From: Dongia deserti
GTDB taxonomy: Bacteria; Pseudomonadota; Alphaproteobacteria; Dongiales; Dongiaceae
Length of the DNA stretch: 64,000 bases
Direction of reading: 5' to 3'
Assembly (NCBI RefSeq): GCF_003574735.1
Contig: NZ_QORW01000010.1
Coordinates: 1 to 64,000, forward strand
Every line of letters starts with the position of its first letter. Within the stretch, counting starts at the first letter, position 1. Of the stretch, positions 1 through 9,576 are shown in pieces. The translations under genes and the position numbers were made by a program. The notes under the pieces were generated by a model, which worked only from the letters and a program-made list of their open reading frames with translations, was not told where the DNA came from and did not search any database.

Positions 1-496
1 CGAAGCCCCATCATGCGGCGACTCTATTGTCGACCGCGAAGACAACACTGCTCCCGGCAAACGACCGCCTCGACGTCCAAACCGGGCTTGCATTTTGCCG
101 CGCGATTAGACAACAGCCGGGGTCAGGCTCTGCCTATGAACCAAGCCCGCCACAGTTCCGATTTAACTTCCCTTGCTTCACCTGTCCGGCGAACGCCTTC
201 GATCGCTCTAAGGTGAACTTTCGGCAACACCCGCTTCTTCCAGCAATCCTAGGACTTCACCGATCGAGCCGACTGTTCTCGGCGCTACAGATTGCCTTTG
301 GCAGGCCAGCTTGATTGGCCCCTAATACCATCCTCCGATTTAACTACTATCCGACCAGCCTCTCCGTTTCTATGATCATATGCGCCATGACCCGCGCGCA
401 GCCGTCCCGGAACCCTGGATAGTTGAAAGGCGGCTGGCAAATCGTCGCCAGACCATGAGCGATCCGTCTCTGCGATCAGAAGGGCGGCATGCCGAT
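1..496. other. Left-edge stretch with no recognisable gene
   Basis: No reading frame here resembles a protein family I recognise. Several short overlapping frames exist on both strands but none has a convincing ribosome binding site or domain. The stretch probably holds the promoter and leader of the GDP-fucose synthase gene. A longer in-frame start for that gene exists at 380, but the extra 39 residues are Arg-rich and precede the natural start of the Rossmann fold, so I treat them as untranslated. Confidence 0.5.
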
Positions 497-1450
497 ATGG
501 GTCGAGAGTTCGATTTGGCGGACAAGCGGGTTTGGGTTTCAGGGCATCGCGGCATGGTCGGAAGTGCGCTGGTTCGTCGCCTTCAGAGGGAGCCATGCAA
601 AGTCGTTACGGTCGACCGCGAGAAAGTCGACCTGACCCGTCAGTCGCAGACCGAAGACTGGATGAGGAGCACGAAGCCACAGGTGGTACTGCTTGCGGCT
701 GCGCGTGTTGGAGGCATTTACGCCAATAGTGCCTATCCGGCGGACTTTCTTTACGACAATCTGCTGATAGAGTCGAACATTGTGCGCGCCGCATGGCGGA
801 ATGGAGTCGAGAAGCTCCTGTTCCTCGGTTCCTCTTGCATCTATCCCCGCGAAGCAGCGCAACCAATGACCGAAGATGCATTGCTGACCGGCCGTCTGGA
901 GCCTACCAACGAGTGGTACGCCATCGCCAAGATTGCCGGCATAAAGTTGTGCATGGCTTTCAGACGCCAATACGGCTGCGATTTCATCTCGGCGATGCCA
1001 ACGAATCTATACGGCCCCGGAGATAACTTTCATCCTGAGAACAGCCATGTCCCTGCCGCACTGTTGCGTCGGTTGCATGAGGCAAAATGCACCGGGGCAC
1101 CTAACGTCGTGGTTTGGGGTACAGGCAGACCTCGACGTGAATTTCTTTATGTCGATGACATGGCTGACGCCTGCATCTTCCTCATCAAGCATTACTCCGG
1201 CGAACGACACGTGAACGTCGGCAGGGGATCTGATATCTCAATCCGCGACTTCGCAGAGACCCTTAGCCGCACGGTCGGATACAAGGGCCGGCTTGTTTTC
1301 GATCCGAGCCGACCGGATGGTATGCCGCGCAAGGTCTTGGACGTGTCGATCCTGAACAATATGGGCTGGAAGGCGCCGACAACACTTCAGGAAGGGTTGC
1401 AGCTGTACTACGACTGGTTCCTTTGCAACATCGCGGCCATTCGCCAATAG
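497..1450 (+). CDS. fcl: GDP-L-fucose synthase
   Basis: Converts GDP-4-keto-6-deoxy-D-mannose to GDP-L-fucose by NADPH-dependent 3,5-epimerisation and 4-reduction in the cytoplasm. The protein is a short-chain dehydrogenase of about 317 residues, the usual family length. Near the N-terminus is the nucleotide-binding motif GHRGMVGSAL. The active site shows the family's SSCIYP serine segment and the YAIAK Tyr-Lys pair, and the substrate loop NLYGPGDNF is intact. I chose the ATG at 497 because the fold begins a few residues later. Its partner GDP-mannose 4,6-dehydratase (gmd) lies about 36 kb away at 37030-38097, at the other end of the polysaccharide locus, so the two-step pathway is complete but split. 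No other enzyme reading fits as well. Confidence 0.93.
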   Translation: MGREFDLADKRVWVSGHRGMVGSALVRRLQREPCKVVTVDREKVDLTRQSQTEDWMRSTKPQVVLLAAARVGGIYANSAYPADFLYDNLLIESNIVRAAWRNGVEKLLFLGSSCIYPREAAQPMTEDALLTGRLEPTNEWYAIAKIAGIKLCMAFRRQYGCDFISAMPTNLYGPGDNFHPENSHVPAALLRRLHEAKCTGAPNVVVWGTGRPRREFLYVDDMADACIFLIKHYSGERHVNVGRGSDISIRDFAETLSRTVGYKGRLVFDPSRPDGMPRKVLDVSILNNMGWKAPTTLQEGLQLYYDWFLCNIAAIRQ

Positions 1451-1778
1451 GAAAAAAGCCATCGCGGCCGTCGAACCTCGTTGCCGCGCGGCTGCGAACC
1501 TCTCTGCGTGGACCTCGCCCTTCCCGCGGTTCCACCGTTCATCCCGCGTTCGGGTATCTTTATGTTCTAAGCGCGCCAATGCAGAGAGCACAGCTTTGCA
1601 ACATGTAAATCGCAGCGATTGAAGACGTCTCCTCATGCGAGCATTTCTTTTCGTGATCTAGCCGTGACATCGAGCGTCCGGCTAGGAAGATCGAGAAGAG
1701 ACTCTCGACCCCGCGCGACGAAAGAGTGCTAGAATAGTCCTATTGGGGGGCCCTATCTGCTAACTTCCGAGGGCCACT
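1451..1778. other. Intergenic region upstream of fused regulator
   Basis: A 328-base gap without a convincing gene. Small frames on both strands lack family resemblance. It probably holds the promoter of the regulator starting at 1779. I could not identify a clear terminator for the GDP-fucose synthase gene. Confidence 0.4.
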
Positions 1779-4013
1779 ATGAGCGAGAGTTCTGTCCCCC
1801 GCCGTGCGGGGAGCAGTGACGGTAGTGCCGAAGCCACTACTAAAGATCGTACTGAACCCGCCGCTTCCTTGGGGTCCGCAGTAGCCACTGACGGACTGCT
1901 CGACGCCTTGCATGAACCAGCCGTCGTCGTCAACCAACAGACTCAGGTTGTTTCCGTCAACGTCCTATTTGAGGAACTGATCTGTCAGTCACAGGAAATC
2001 GTAGTCGGCCGGCATCTACTCAAGGCAGCGCCTGCGCTCGACGTACCGCGGTTCCGTGAGTTCCTGCGTCGTTTGGCGACCGGAGAGATCGAGTCACACC
2101 GCGATCGGATTGAGGTCACCTACCCAAACGGAGAGTCGGAAGTCCTGTCGGTCAGAGGCCATAACCTCGCAAGTGGCGCCATGGGCGGAGTCCTGCTCAT
2201 TACAATCGGGAAGCCGCAGAGATATCTCGGTGCTGACGCTTCGGACGGGAGCGAACTCGGCGCTCGTGCCATCGCGACTACTCTCGCCAACCATGAAATC
2301 AGGCAACCTCTGCAGACCATAAGCCTGCTGCAAGGTCTGATGCTTATGGACGCGAAAGGCTCGAGGCTTGAGCAATGGATATCTCGAATTGGTGATGCCC
2401 TCGGCGCATTGACCGGAACGCTGGATGCGCTCGCATGCATGAATGAGATTGAGCGGCGCACGATCGAACCGGTCCTCGCTGGCTACGAGATGAACTCCGT
2501 TCTCGATCGCCTTAGACCATTGCTGGCATATTATGCCGAAGCAAACGGTCTTGAGTGGTACATCGCTTCATCCCACGCCCTCATTCGAACCGATGCTCGA
2601 CTTCTCGAGCAGCTGTTACGCGTTCTGATTCTCAGCGCTATGAAGCTCTTGCGGAGCGGTACAGTGCTGATCGGCTGCCGCCCTCGCCAGCGAACACTGC
2701 GCGTCGAGATCTGGGTCTCCGGCAAATGTGTCGGTGAACATGAACAGCGGGCCATACTGGATGATTTCCGCACAGACGTTGGGCAAGTCGACCGCACCAT
2801 GATACGCTCCTTCGCAAAGCCTCTCGCCAGAATGCTGGACGTTTCTCTTTGGGCGCGATCCCACCCCGGTCCAGGTCTTGCGATCGCAGCGGAAGTTCCG
2901 CTTCAAACTGAACGGACTACGTCGACGCCGCACGGCGAGGCGGACGCCGACTTCAAGAACGCTAACATGACTGCCGTTGTCCTCATCATCTCGGATGCCC
3001 CTTCCACCCGAGACATGATGGATACCTTGATCAAGGGGTTTGGACATAGGACGGTAACTGTTTCTAGCGCGGGCGCTCATCTTATAGCTCCGCAAAAGGA
3101 TGCAACACGCCTCGATCTCGTTGTTGCAGATCTCCCTAATCGCAACGACGAGGAGTGTCTCCGCTTCATCTGCAGTTTACGGAACGGACTGGATGCGCCA
3201 CCGCCAGCGATCGTCTTCAGCGACACAGAAGCGACGAGGCCCGCCTGCAACGCGATGAGCGGCCCCATCGTCTACTTGCGCAGGCCGGTCGATGCCGACG
3301 AGCTGAGGCTGAGTATTGCGAGACTGCTCACCAGCGAGAGCCAGACTCGTCATCAGGCGATAGGGCGTAGTCGGCATCAAGAAGCCGATCCATCGTCGGC
3401 GCAGACAATTTATGTCGTCGAAGACGATCACATCTTGCGAGAGACGCTGCAAAGGCTACTGCACGGAAAAAACGCGAAGTTCTTCGCCGGATGTGAAGAC
3501 TTTCTCGCACAATATGACCCTTCCCATTCTGGTTGTATCATCTTGGACAACGTGATGACCGGCATGCGGGGCGTCGAGCTACTCGAACACCTGGCCGCAC
3601 AAGGATCCCGCATGCCGGCGGTCATGATTACAGGTCATGCCGACGTTCCGACGGCCGTCCGCGCAATGAAGTCCGGCGCGATAGACTTCATACAAAAGCC
3701 CGTCGCCTACGATGTGCTGTTGGCGGCGATTCAGCGCGCGCTTGACATTGACCGTCAGGATCCGGAGCGTCACACCTATCGAGAGTCCCTAAGCGCCCAG
3801 ATAGCGGTGTTGACGGCCAGAGAGCGCCAAGTCATGGACTATGTGGTTTATGGCTTGTCCAACAAGGCAATTGCACATCGCCTCGGAATCAGCCGCCGAA
3901 CGGTTGAGAACCATCGTGCATCCGTCATGAGGAAGATGGGCGCCACCTCGCTGCCCGATCTGATGCGCATGTTGCTTGAGCTAAGCCCCGAGGAGGCGGA
4001 AGACGGCAATTGA
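1779..4013 (+). CDS. Fused PAS / degenerate histidine kinase / two receivers / LuxR-type HTH regulator
   Basis: Reads as a sensor kinase and a FixJ-type response regulator fused in one 744-residue soluble protein. Order: a PAS-like region (about 35-150), a dimerisation segment with a phospho-acceptor-like His (NHEIRQPLQ, H172), an ATPase-like domain (about 235-375), a first receiver-like domain (about 397-520), a complete receiver (about 543-655) and a LuxR/FixJ HTH (about 675-735, SNKAIAHRLGISRRTVENH). The second receiver keeps D549/D550, phospho-acceptor D590, T618 and K640. The ATPase domain looks dead: the N-box Asn is replaced (RVLILSAMKLL) and the G1 box lacks its Asp (VSGKCVG). The first receiver has D451 but Arg in place of the conserved Lys (LRRPVD). 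It probably controls the neighbouring polysaccharide genes. Domain assignment is firm; the signal and targets are inferred. Confidence 0.85.
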   Translation: MSESSVPRRAGSSDGSAEATTKDRTEPAASLGSAVATDGLLDALHEPAVVVNQQTQVVSVNVLFEELICQSQEIVVGRHLLKAAPALDVPRFREFLRRLATGEIESHRDRIEVTYPNGESEVLSVRGHNLASGAMGGVLLITIGKPQRYLGADASDGSELGARAIATTLANHEIRQPLQTISLLQGLMLMDAKGSRLEQWISRIGDALGALTGTLDALACMNEIERRTIEPVLAGYEMNSVLDRLRPLLAYYAEANGLEWYIASSHALIRTDARLLEQLLRVLILSAMKLLRSGTVLIGCRPRQRTLRVEIWVSGKCVGEHEQRAILDDFRTDVGQVDRTMIRSFAKPLARMLDVSLWARSHPGPGLAIAAEVPLQTERTTSTPHGEADADFKNANMTAVVLIISDAPSTRDMMDTLIKGFGHRTVTVSSAGAHLIAPQKDATRLDLVVADLPNRNDEECLRFICSLRNGLDAPPPAIVFSDTEATRPACNAMSGPIVYLRRPVDADELRLSIARLLTSESQTRHQAIGRSRHQEADPSSAQTIYVVEDDHILRETLQRLLHGKNAKFFAGCEDFLAQYDPSHSGCIILDNVMTGMRGVELLEHLAAQGSRMPAVMITGHADVPTAVRAMKSGAIDFIQKPVAYDVLLAAIQRALDIDRQDPERHTYRESLSAQIAVLTARERQVMDYVVYGLSNKAIAHRLGISRRTVENHRASVMRKMGATSLPDLMRMLLELSPEEAEDGN

Positions 4014-4032
4014 TGCGTGGTCGGTGCCTGCG

Positions 4033-4498
4033 CTAGATGCGGCCATAGTCATCTTGGAGGCGGACGATGTCGTCTTCGCCGAGGTAGAACGCTGGGCGAT
4101 CCTTTAAGCTATGGTCAGCCGGAAGCACGAGAAGAGGCGTACCTGGTCCTCTGCTGCTGACGAGGATCGCAGCCGACGCAATGGCCGCCGCATCGACCTG
4201 CCGACCGGCTCGACCAGAATGGCTTCGGGAGCCACGCCCGCCTCCGCCAACTGCTCAGCCACCAGAAAGCGGTGATCTTCATTGCAGATCACGATCAGAG
4301 GTAGATACCGGAAGGCATTCTCCACATCCAGCAATGCTTCCTTGAGCAGCGACTGCGGGCCCGCAAATGGAAGCAGTTGTTTCGGATGCATGCCGCGCGA
4401 CATTGGCCATAGTCGTGTACAAGTCCACCAGACAGGACAACAGGAACAATTCGCCTGGTGAATTTGGCGGCCTTACAGTCGATGGAATGTGATGTCAC
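4033..4498 (-). pseudogene. manC: Remnant of mannose-1-phosphate guanylyltransferase with the middle deleted
   Basis: Three frames on the minus strand together spell a ManC/CpsB-type enzyme. The first gives the start of the nucleotide-binding loop (IVPVVLSGG). After a frameshift comes TRLWPMSRGMHPKQLLPF and about 80 matching residues up to ILVEPVGR. A second shift gives AAAIASAAILVSSRGPGTP, LLVLPADHS, then AFYLGEDDIVRLQDDYGRI and a stop at 4033-4035. The last piece matches the extreme C-terminus of the family, so roughly 300 central residues are missing. Only about 140 of about 470 residues remain, in three frames, so no functional enzyme is made. GDP-mannose for the gmd/fcl pathway must come from another locus. 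It lies directly downstream of the co-polymerase gene and was probably once in its operon. Confidence 0.88.
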
Positions 4499-4565
4499 AG
4501 CCCCTCCTGCGGCCTGTTTCGCCTTCGCATCCGTGCCGCGCTGTTTCCGGCCGGCACTCTTACTT

Positions 4566-6860
4566 TCACTTGCCGTTGCCCGGGCCTGTCAGCTTGTGGA
4601 ACGCGCCGCGCGGCGTCATCTGCAAGTGCTGCATCAGCCCTATCGAACGCCTACGCGGCCCGTAGTATCCCTCGCCTAGCGCATACTGCGCATGTCGCCG
4701 GGTATTGACATGGCTCAAGACTATGCCGGTAACCGTCACTTTGTAGAGCTCAAGCTTGCGCACCGCATTAGCGACATAGTCGCGCGCCGTGCTGCCCCAC
4801 CGAACGAAGAACAGGCAGTGGTCCGCACACCTGGCGACGATGGCCGCATCAGCGGCCACCAGGATTGGCGGCGAGTCGATGATGACAAGGTCATACCGCG
4901 AGCGGGCCTCCTCGATGAGCATTTCCATGTGCCCTGAGTTCAAGAGATCTTGCGGATTAAGGCTCTCTTCACGCGAACTTATGTAATGGGCGCCCGACTT
5001 GTAGTCGATCTGCACGGTTTCCTGCAGATAGGCGGCCCCCGCCAGAAAATCCGCCAAGCCGCTTGCCGACGTGCAGCCAAGCGCCTTGGCAATGGAGGGC
5101 CGGCGAAGATCGGAATCGACCAACAAAACCTTGTGGCGATCGGTTGCCAGCAACCGTGCCAACGATACACAGAACGCCGTCTTGCCCTCTCCTGGGATGG
5201 AAGACGTCACGAGGATCACCTTGCCGCTCCGGTTACCTTGCGACAGCGTGATCGCTGCACGTGTGGTACGAAGTGCTTCGTTGAACAGCGAACCCGGCCT
5301 TCGGAGTACGTAGTTTTCCGGCTTGAACAGCTGCGGCCATCGCAGCGATGGCACCAAAGCGAGCACACGCAGGCCAGTCAATTGCTCCACTTCATCGACT
5401 GAGTAGAGCCGCTGCTCGAATAGTTCGCGAAGAAGCGCGAGCGTAATCCCTGCCAATCCACCGAACAGAGTCCCAAGCAGCAGGAGCGGCAGGCGCCTGG
5501 GATAGCTCGGCCAGTCCGGAGGCACGGCAGAAGAGATTATGTATGAGTCCGGCTCCTGAATTTTGCCCTGCTCCGTCGTCTCCTTCAGACGACTCAGATA
5601 GGCCTCGTACACGGCTCGGTTGGCATCCGATTCCCGCTGCAGCAGCTGCAATTTTACTTCTGCATCGCTGCCCTCGCCGAAGCGCCGTTGGAGGCGCCCG
5701 AGTTCATCTTCGAGTGCTCGCTCTTTGGCTCGAACGGTCTCCGCCTGCTTCACCAGGCCCTTGGCGACTAGAGCAATTTCGATGTCAATCTGTCGCTGCA
5801 CGGCAGCGAGATCGGCTTGCAGCGTCTTGTCGGCTGGATACAAGTTGGTGTAACGGCTCTCGCTCTCCGCCTGCTTGCGTTTCAAGTCGGCCTGCTTGTC
5901 TCGGAGGCTTTGTATCACGGGCGATGACATGACGTCCGGGATCGCTCCGATGTCGCCGCCGCTCGACACAGTGGACCGCAACGTAGCAAGGCGCGACTCC
6001 GCCTCCAGCCGTTCGCCGCGCGCACTCACCAATTGATCATTAGTCGCAGCCAGCTGTTGTGCGGTTACGGTTCCTTGTTTGCCTTGCAGAATATCTGCTT
6101 CGCGACGATGGGTCTGGACCGCTGTAGCGGACGTTTCCAGATCGTGGCGCAATTCCACCAAGCGCTCGCTGAGCCACGCGCTGGCGCGTTCGGCAGCTTC
6201 CGCCTTGGATTCAAGCTGATTGGCGATATAGGCTTCGGCATACAGATTGGCCATCTTCGCCGCCAGCTGTGCATCGGAAGACGAGTACCCGATGTGAATG
6301 GTATACGACTGGCCATCGTTGGTCGCGCTCACGCCGCGGCTTACGATCTGCACCAAATCTGACACCCGGGGAATAGAGGAAGGTGGATGAGTGCCCGGCT
6401 CCGGAGTGCTCGCGGCATCTGCAGGCATGTCTCTTGCGCCGAAGGCAAGCGGTTCCAGATCCCGCACGAGCGAGGACATTGCGCGTGTCATACGCTCCAG
6501 CGGTGATACGATCGCGCTGGCGGCGGCCAGCTGTTTCTGATCGATCGGAGACATATTGCTGAGCACCCGCTCTGCCATGCGGCGGGAGACAATAATGTCC
6601 ATCTCGGTGCGCAGGATGCCTGGCTGAGACGAAAAGTTCGAGAGCACGGAATCGAATTCGACAATTCTGGGACTGCGAATCCCCAGCACGACCTGCGCTT
6701 CCGCATCGTAACGCGGAACTGCTTGATCCAACACCAGCCAAGATATGCCGGTGCCGAGCAGCAAACATCCAACGACCATCGCTCTGTGTCGCGAAACCTT
6801 GTGCAGGACGCTGCGCAACTCGCCCTCGTCCCGTGTGCGATCTTCCTTCATGCCTATCAC
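4566..6860 (-). CDS. Wzc/GumC-type polysaccharide co-polymerase with tyrosine-kinase domain
   Basis: Inner-membrane protein controlling chain length and export of exopolysaccharide, with a fused cytoplasmic BY-kinase. The 764 residues show a first membrane segment (about 27-46), a Wzz-type periplasmic region with long coiled coils (about 215-430), a second membrane segment (about 457-477) after a Pro-rich stretch (PPDWPSYPRR), and a P-loop ATPase. That domain carries Walker A SSIPGEGKT (553-561), Walker A' VLLVDSDLRRP (578-588) and Walker B LVIIDSPP (658-665). The C-terminal tail has only a few tyrosines (YALGEGYYG), fewer than the Tyr cluster of E. coli Wzc. The gene starts 12 bases after the LuxR-type regulator gene, so they are probably one transcript. 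It should act with the Wza-like lipoprotein and beta-barrel encoded upstream. Confidence 0.92.
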   Translation of the reverse strand: MIGMKEDRTRDEGELRSVLHKVSRHRAMVVGCLLLGTGISWLVLDQAVPRYDAEAQVVLGIRSPRIVEFDSVLSNFSSQPGILRTEMDIIVSRRMAERVLSNMSPIDQKQLAAASAIVSPLERMTRAMSSLVRDLEPLAFGARDMPADAASTPEPGTHPPSSIPRVSDLVQIVSRGVSATNDGQSYTIHIGYSSSDAQLAAKMANLYAEAYIANQLESKAEAAERASAWLSERLVELRHDLETSATAVQTHRREADILQGKQGTVTAQQLAATNDQLVSARGERLEAESRLATLRSTVSSGGDIGAIPDVMSSPVIQSLRDKQADLKRKQAESESRYTNLYPADKTLQADLAAVQRQIDIEIALVAKGLVKQAETVRAKERALEDELGRLQRRFGEGSDAEVKLQLLQRESDANRAVYEAYLSRLKETTEQGKIQEPDSYIISSAVPPDWPSYPRRLPLLLLGTLFGGLAGITLALLRELFEQRLYSVDEVEQLTGLRVLALVPSLRWPQLFKPENYVLRRPGSLFNEALRTTRAAITLSQGNRSGKVILVTSSIPGEGKTAFCVSLARLLATDRHKVLLVDSDLRRPSIAKALGCTSASGLADFLAGAAYLQETVQIDYKSGAHYISSREESLNPQDLLNSGHMEMLIEEARSRYDLVIIDSPPILVAADAAIVARCADHCLFFVRWGSTARDYVANAVRKLELYKVTVTGIVLSHVNTRRHAQYALGEGYYGPRRRSIGLMQHLQMTPRGAFHKLTGPGNGK

Positions 6861-6872
6861 CTGCCGCCAGCT

Positions 6873-7796
6873 CTAGTGCGAGCCGTTCCGCCGGCTTCGG
6901 CTGTCCAAACTTTCGACGGCAGATCCGCCAGGCTGACGACCGCATACCTGGAATGGCGCAGGTGTGTCAGCCGCAGGGGAAGTCCTCAGCAGACCGACAA
7001 TGTCTCGGGCATTCGGCGTGGAGCTATCCTCGAGCAGCAACGGACGAGTGCGCAGGACAACCTGCGTCCGATTACTGACGTTGAGCTTTCTCATGATGTG
7101 CCGAATATGAACTTTTACTGTGCTTTCGCACATGTTGAGTTCATATGCGATCAGCTTGTTCGAGCTGCCGCGCCACAGTCTGCGCAAAACTTCGTTCTGT
7201 CGCGGGGAGAAGTTCGCCAGTATGGTCGATGGACTTGGCTGCGCCTCTTCCTTGATCGAAACCTCTTGACGAGCCGACAGCGACAGGAGGCTCGGCGGCA
7301 CGAAGGTGCCGCCCGCGATCACAAATCGGATCGCTTCGGCGACCTGCCTAATTGGCAAGGTCGTCGGAACGTAACCCTGGATCCTTCGCCGGAATGCGCG
7401 GACGATGTCCTCCGGCACCTCAACGTCTGACAGCAAGACCCGCGGCACGTCCGGGCCGAGTTGCTCCAGCCGCGACAGTTCACACGCAATTTTCTCGTCA
7501 TCGACCGTCTCTGGATGCTCACGCGCATCCGTACGGCTTGCATGAACGTAAAGCACGGCCACGAGAAATCTTTCCGATGAGAAGGCCTCGTCAGCGATCT
7601 CTTGAGCCGTTGCATGATCGACGACTTTCAGCCCTGGCAGATGTCTTTCGAGCTCTCGGCTTACGCAATCGCGCGTAAGATTGTGTTCGTCTATGTAGAG
7701 GAGTTCTCCCCTACCGGCCCCAATTTCCTCGACTCTCACGCTGTTGGTCGTTTCGCGGCAATTGGGACGAGAAGTCCAACAGTTCCGCATGACCAT
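6873..7796 (-). CDS. LuxR-family regulator with atypical receiver lacking phosphorylation residues
   Basis: A 307-residue DNA-binding protein: receiver-like N-terminal domain (about 30-170) and LuxR/FixJ HTH (about 195-250, SPRQNEVLRRLWRGSSNKLI then STVKVHIRHIMRKL). The receiver starts with an acidic pair (YIDEHN) but the phospho-acceptor strand reads VAVLYVHAS, with Tyr or His where Asp is expected, and the conserved Lys is replaced (GYVPTT). It therefore probably works without phosphotransfer, through a ligand, dimerisation or protein contacts. The C-terminal 55 residues after the HTH are low-complexity. It lies just upstream of the co-polymerase gene and probably regulates the locus. The start is uncertain because the first 25 residues precede the fold. 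Confidence 0.82.
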   Translation of the reverse strand: MVMRNCWTSRPNCRETTNSVRVEEIGAGRGELLYIDEHNLTRDCVSRELERHLPGLKVVDHATAQEIADEAFSSERFLVAVLYVHASRTDAREHPETVDDEKIACELSRLEQLGPDVPRVLLSDVEVPEDIVRAFRRRIQGYVPTTLPIRQVAEAIRFVIAGGTFVPPSLLSLSARQEVSIKEEAQPSPSTILANFSPRQNEVLRRLWRGSSNKLIAYELNMCESTVKVHIRHIMRKLNVSNRTQVVLRTRPLLLEDSSTPNARDIVGLLRTSPAADTPAPFQVCGRQPGGSAVESLDSRSRRNGSH

Positions 7797-7995
7797 CGTC
7801 CTTCTGGGAATATGCTGTATTAGACCCTTACCTCCCCCGATATGAATATTGCCCCTTCTTTATTGCCTACAATTATTATACGAGCCGATGGCCTCGGAAT
7901 AGACTCGGAGATTACTCATGGTCTGAAGTCTTACCCGGAGCATGGGTCGAAAGTGGTATATGGAAGGACGCAGGGCCACAGGTAGGGGGCTCGAT

Positions 7996-9576
7996 TCAGA
8001 AGTGCTTCAGGAGACCCATCGACACTACGGCCTCGACAAATTCGTCATCTGAGTCATCAGCGAATTGTCGCGCGAAATTCACGGTGAACACCGCATCGAG
8101 GGTTTCGCTCAAGTTCCGGACCATGGACACCGCGGCTCCCACCAGGTGCTGGTGTTCCGTACCGGAGGGTCTGTCAAAGCTCTCATAGCGAAACCGAGCG
8201 GTCAGATTTAGGGTCGCGACGGGCGACAGACGATGGCCCCAGTTCGCGCTGCCCCCGATTGCCGTGTCCTGTTCGTCTAGGGCGTCGATGTCGCGGCGTT
8301 CATGATAGGCGATGGCGTCCCAGGTGTTTCGACCGCGGACCAAATGAAGTGACGCATTGAAGGCACGCAGCCGGAATGCGTTGTCTTCGAGGCTGAAAGT
8401 GTCATCCCCAAGCCGAAACAACCGCTCCGTCCGGGCGTCGACAAAATTGCCAAACTCATCTCGCCGCAAGAAGCCGAGGTTTTCAGAAAACGCGGATTGT
8501 GACGTCTGCAGCTGCTCTGTGTAGCTGAAGTCGATGCGAGAATCCGGACCAAGGAGATAGCTTGCCCTTCCTGTAACGAAGTCTGATTCAAAGCGATGGT
8601 TGTACAAGACCTCTATTACAGACCGCGGGCCGGGAGACAATCGCACTCCCGCACTGCCGATTGGGCCGTCCGGCTCCTCGTCCAGAGAAGAGTCGGAGAT
8701 TTGTTCGTAGCCGGCACTTCCGAACAAACTGATGGTTCCATTGATAGGATACTCCGCGCTCGCTGCAGCAAATACACTTTCAACATCTCGAGATCCGCTG
8801 CCATGTTGCGCATTGGCATTGAGTGCCCAGAGAAATCGGCTAAACCTGCTGCCGCTCAGCAGCGATCCTTCGACCGTGTGTATGGTGGTATCCGGCAGTT
8901 CATCGGAGAAGACCTGGCTGAAGGCGTATCCGAGGCCGGAATCGGCGAACGTCCCGAAATGGTTATGGATCGACGGGCTAATTCTATAGGTGTAGATCGT
9001 GTCAAGGTTGGTGGAGGCGGTCAGCAGTGAGCTCGAGGTCGGACGCTCATTTGACTCGGGCACTTGAGTGATCGCCGCGCTTGCGTCCAGGAACAGCATT
9101 TCGGGGACAAGGGTAGCATTGCTGTGGAGAGCAAGACGATTCCTCAACTCGCTCAGTTCCTGTTCCTCAACATAACCAACCGCATCCAGCGCGTAGTTCA
9201 GATCTATCGTGAGGCGGGGCCCTTCTCGGTGAACGTCCAGGGCCGGCGAGACCGTAGTCACAAAGTCGGCCTTCTCCTCGCCTGGGGGATCGAGGCGGGC
9301 GTTCGAGGTAAAGGACTCGAACGCCGATACGGATGGCTTTATCTCCCAGTCATTCGCCATTGCGAAGTCATAGGGTAAACAACCGAGAGCGAGCAACGCT
9401 ATGATGAGCCCGCGCCAGTGCGCAGGGTGGCCGCCTCTGATGCGGCTAGTTGATGAGGATAGGAGGACGGGCCATGGTGCCGACAAGCTGCTCTTTCGCC
9501 TCTGTTGAGAATCCAGCCCCGACAACCTTGGGCGATTGCCGCTAGAACCAGCTTTGCGGGATGACCAGGACGTCAC
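7996..9576 (-). CDS. Outer-membrane beta-barrel protein of exopolysaccharide export
   Basis: Predicted large outer-membrane barrel of about 450 mature residues. A signal peptide is seen at about residues 54-74 (LIIALLALGCLP, cleavage near AMA-ND). The rest is rich in alternating polar/hydrophobic strands with acidic turns, and the protein ends in Phe (GLLKHF), a typical outer-membrane assembly signal. Its position next to a Wza-like lipoprotein matches barrel proteins of exosortase (PEP-CTERM)-type exopolysaccharide loci. The first ATG at 9576 overlaps the upstream gene by 35 bases and leaves an unusually long n-region, so an in-frame TTG further in may be the true start. Family assignment rests on architecture and context, not on a catalytic motif. 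Confidence 0.75.
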   Translation of the reverse strand: MTSWSSRKAGSSGNRPRLSGLDSQQRRKSSLSAPWPVLLSSSTSRIRGGHPAHWRGLIIALLALGCLPYDFAMANDWEIKPSVSAFESFTSNARLDPPGEEKADFVTTVSPALDVHREGPRLTIDLNYALDAVGYVEEQELSELRNRLALHSNATLVPEMLFLDASAAITQVPESNERPTSSSLLTASTNLDTIYTYRISPSIHNHFGTFADSGLGYAFSQVFSDELPDTTIHTVEGSLLSGSRFSRFLWALNANAQHGSGSRDVESVFAAASAEYPINGTISLFGSAGYEQISDSSLDEEPDGPIGSAGVRLSPGPRSVIEVLYNHRFESDFVTGRASYLLGPDSRIDFSYTEQLQTSQSAFSENLGFLRRDEFGNFVDARTERLFRLGDDTFSLEDNAFRLRAFNASLHLVRGRNTWDAIAYHERRDIDALDEQDTAIGGSANWGHRLSPVATLNLTARFRYESFDRPSGTEHQHLVGAAVSMVRNLSETLDAVFTVNFARQFADDSDDEFVEAVVSMGLLKHF

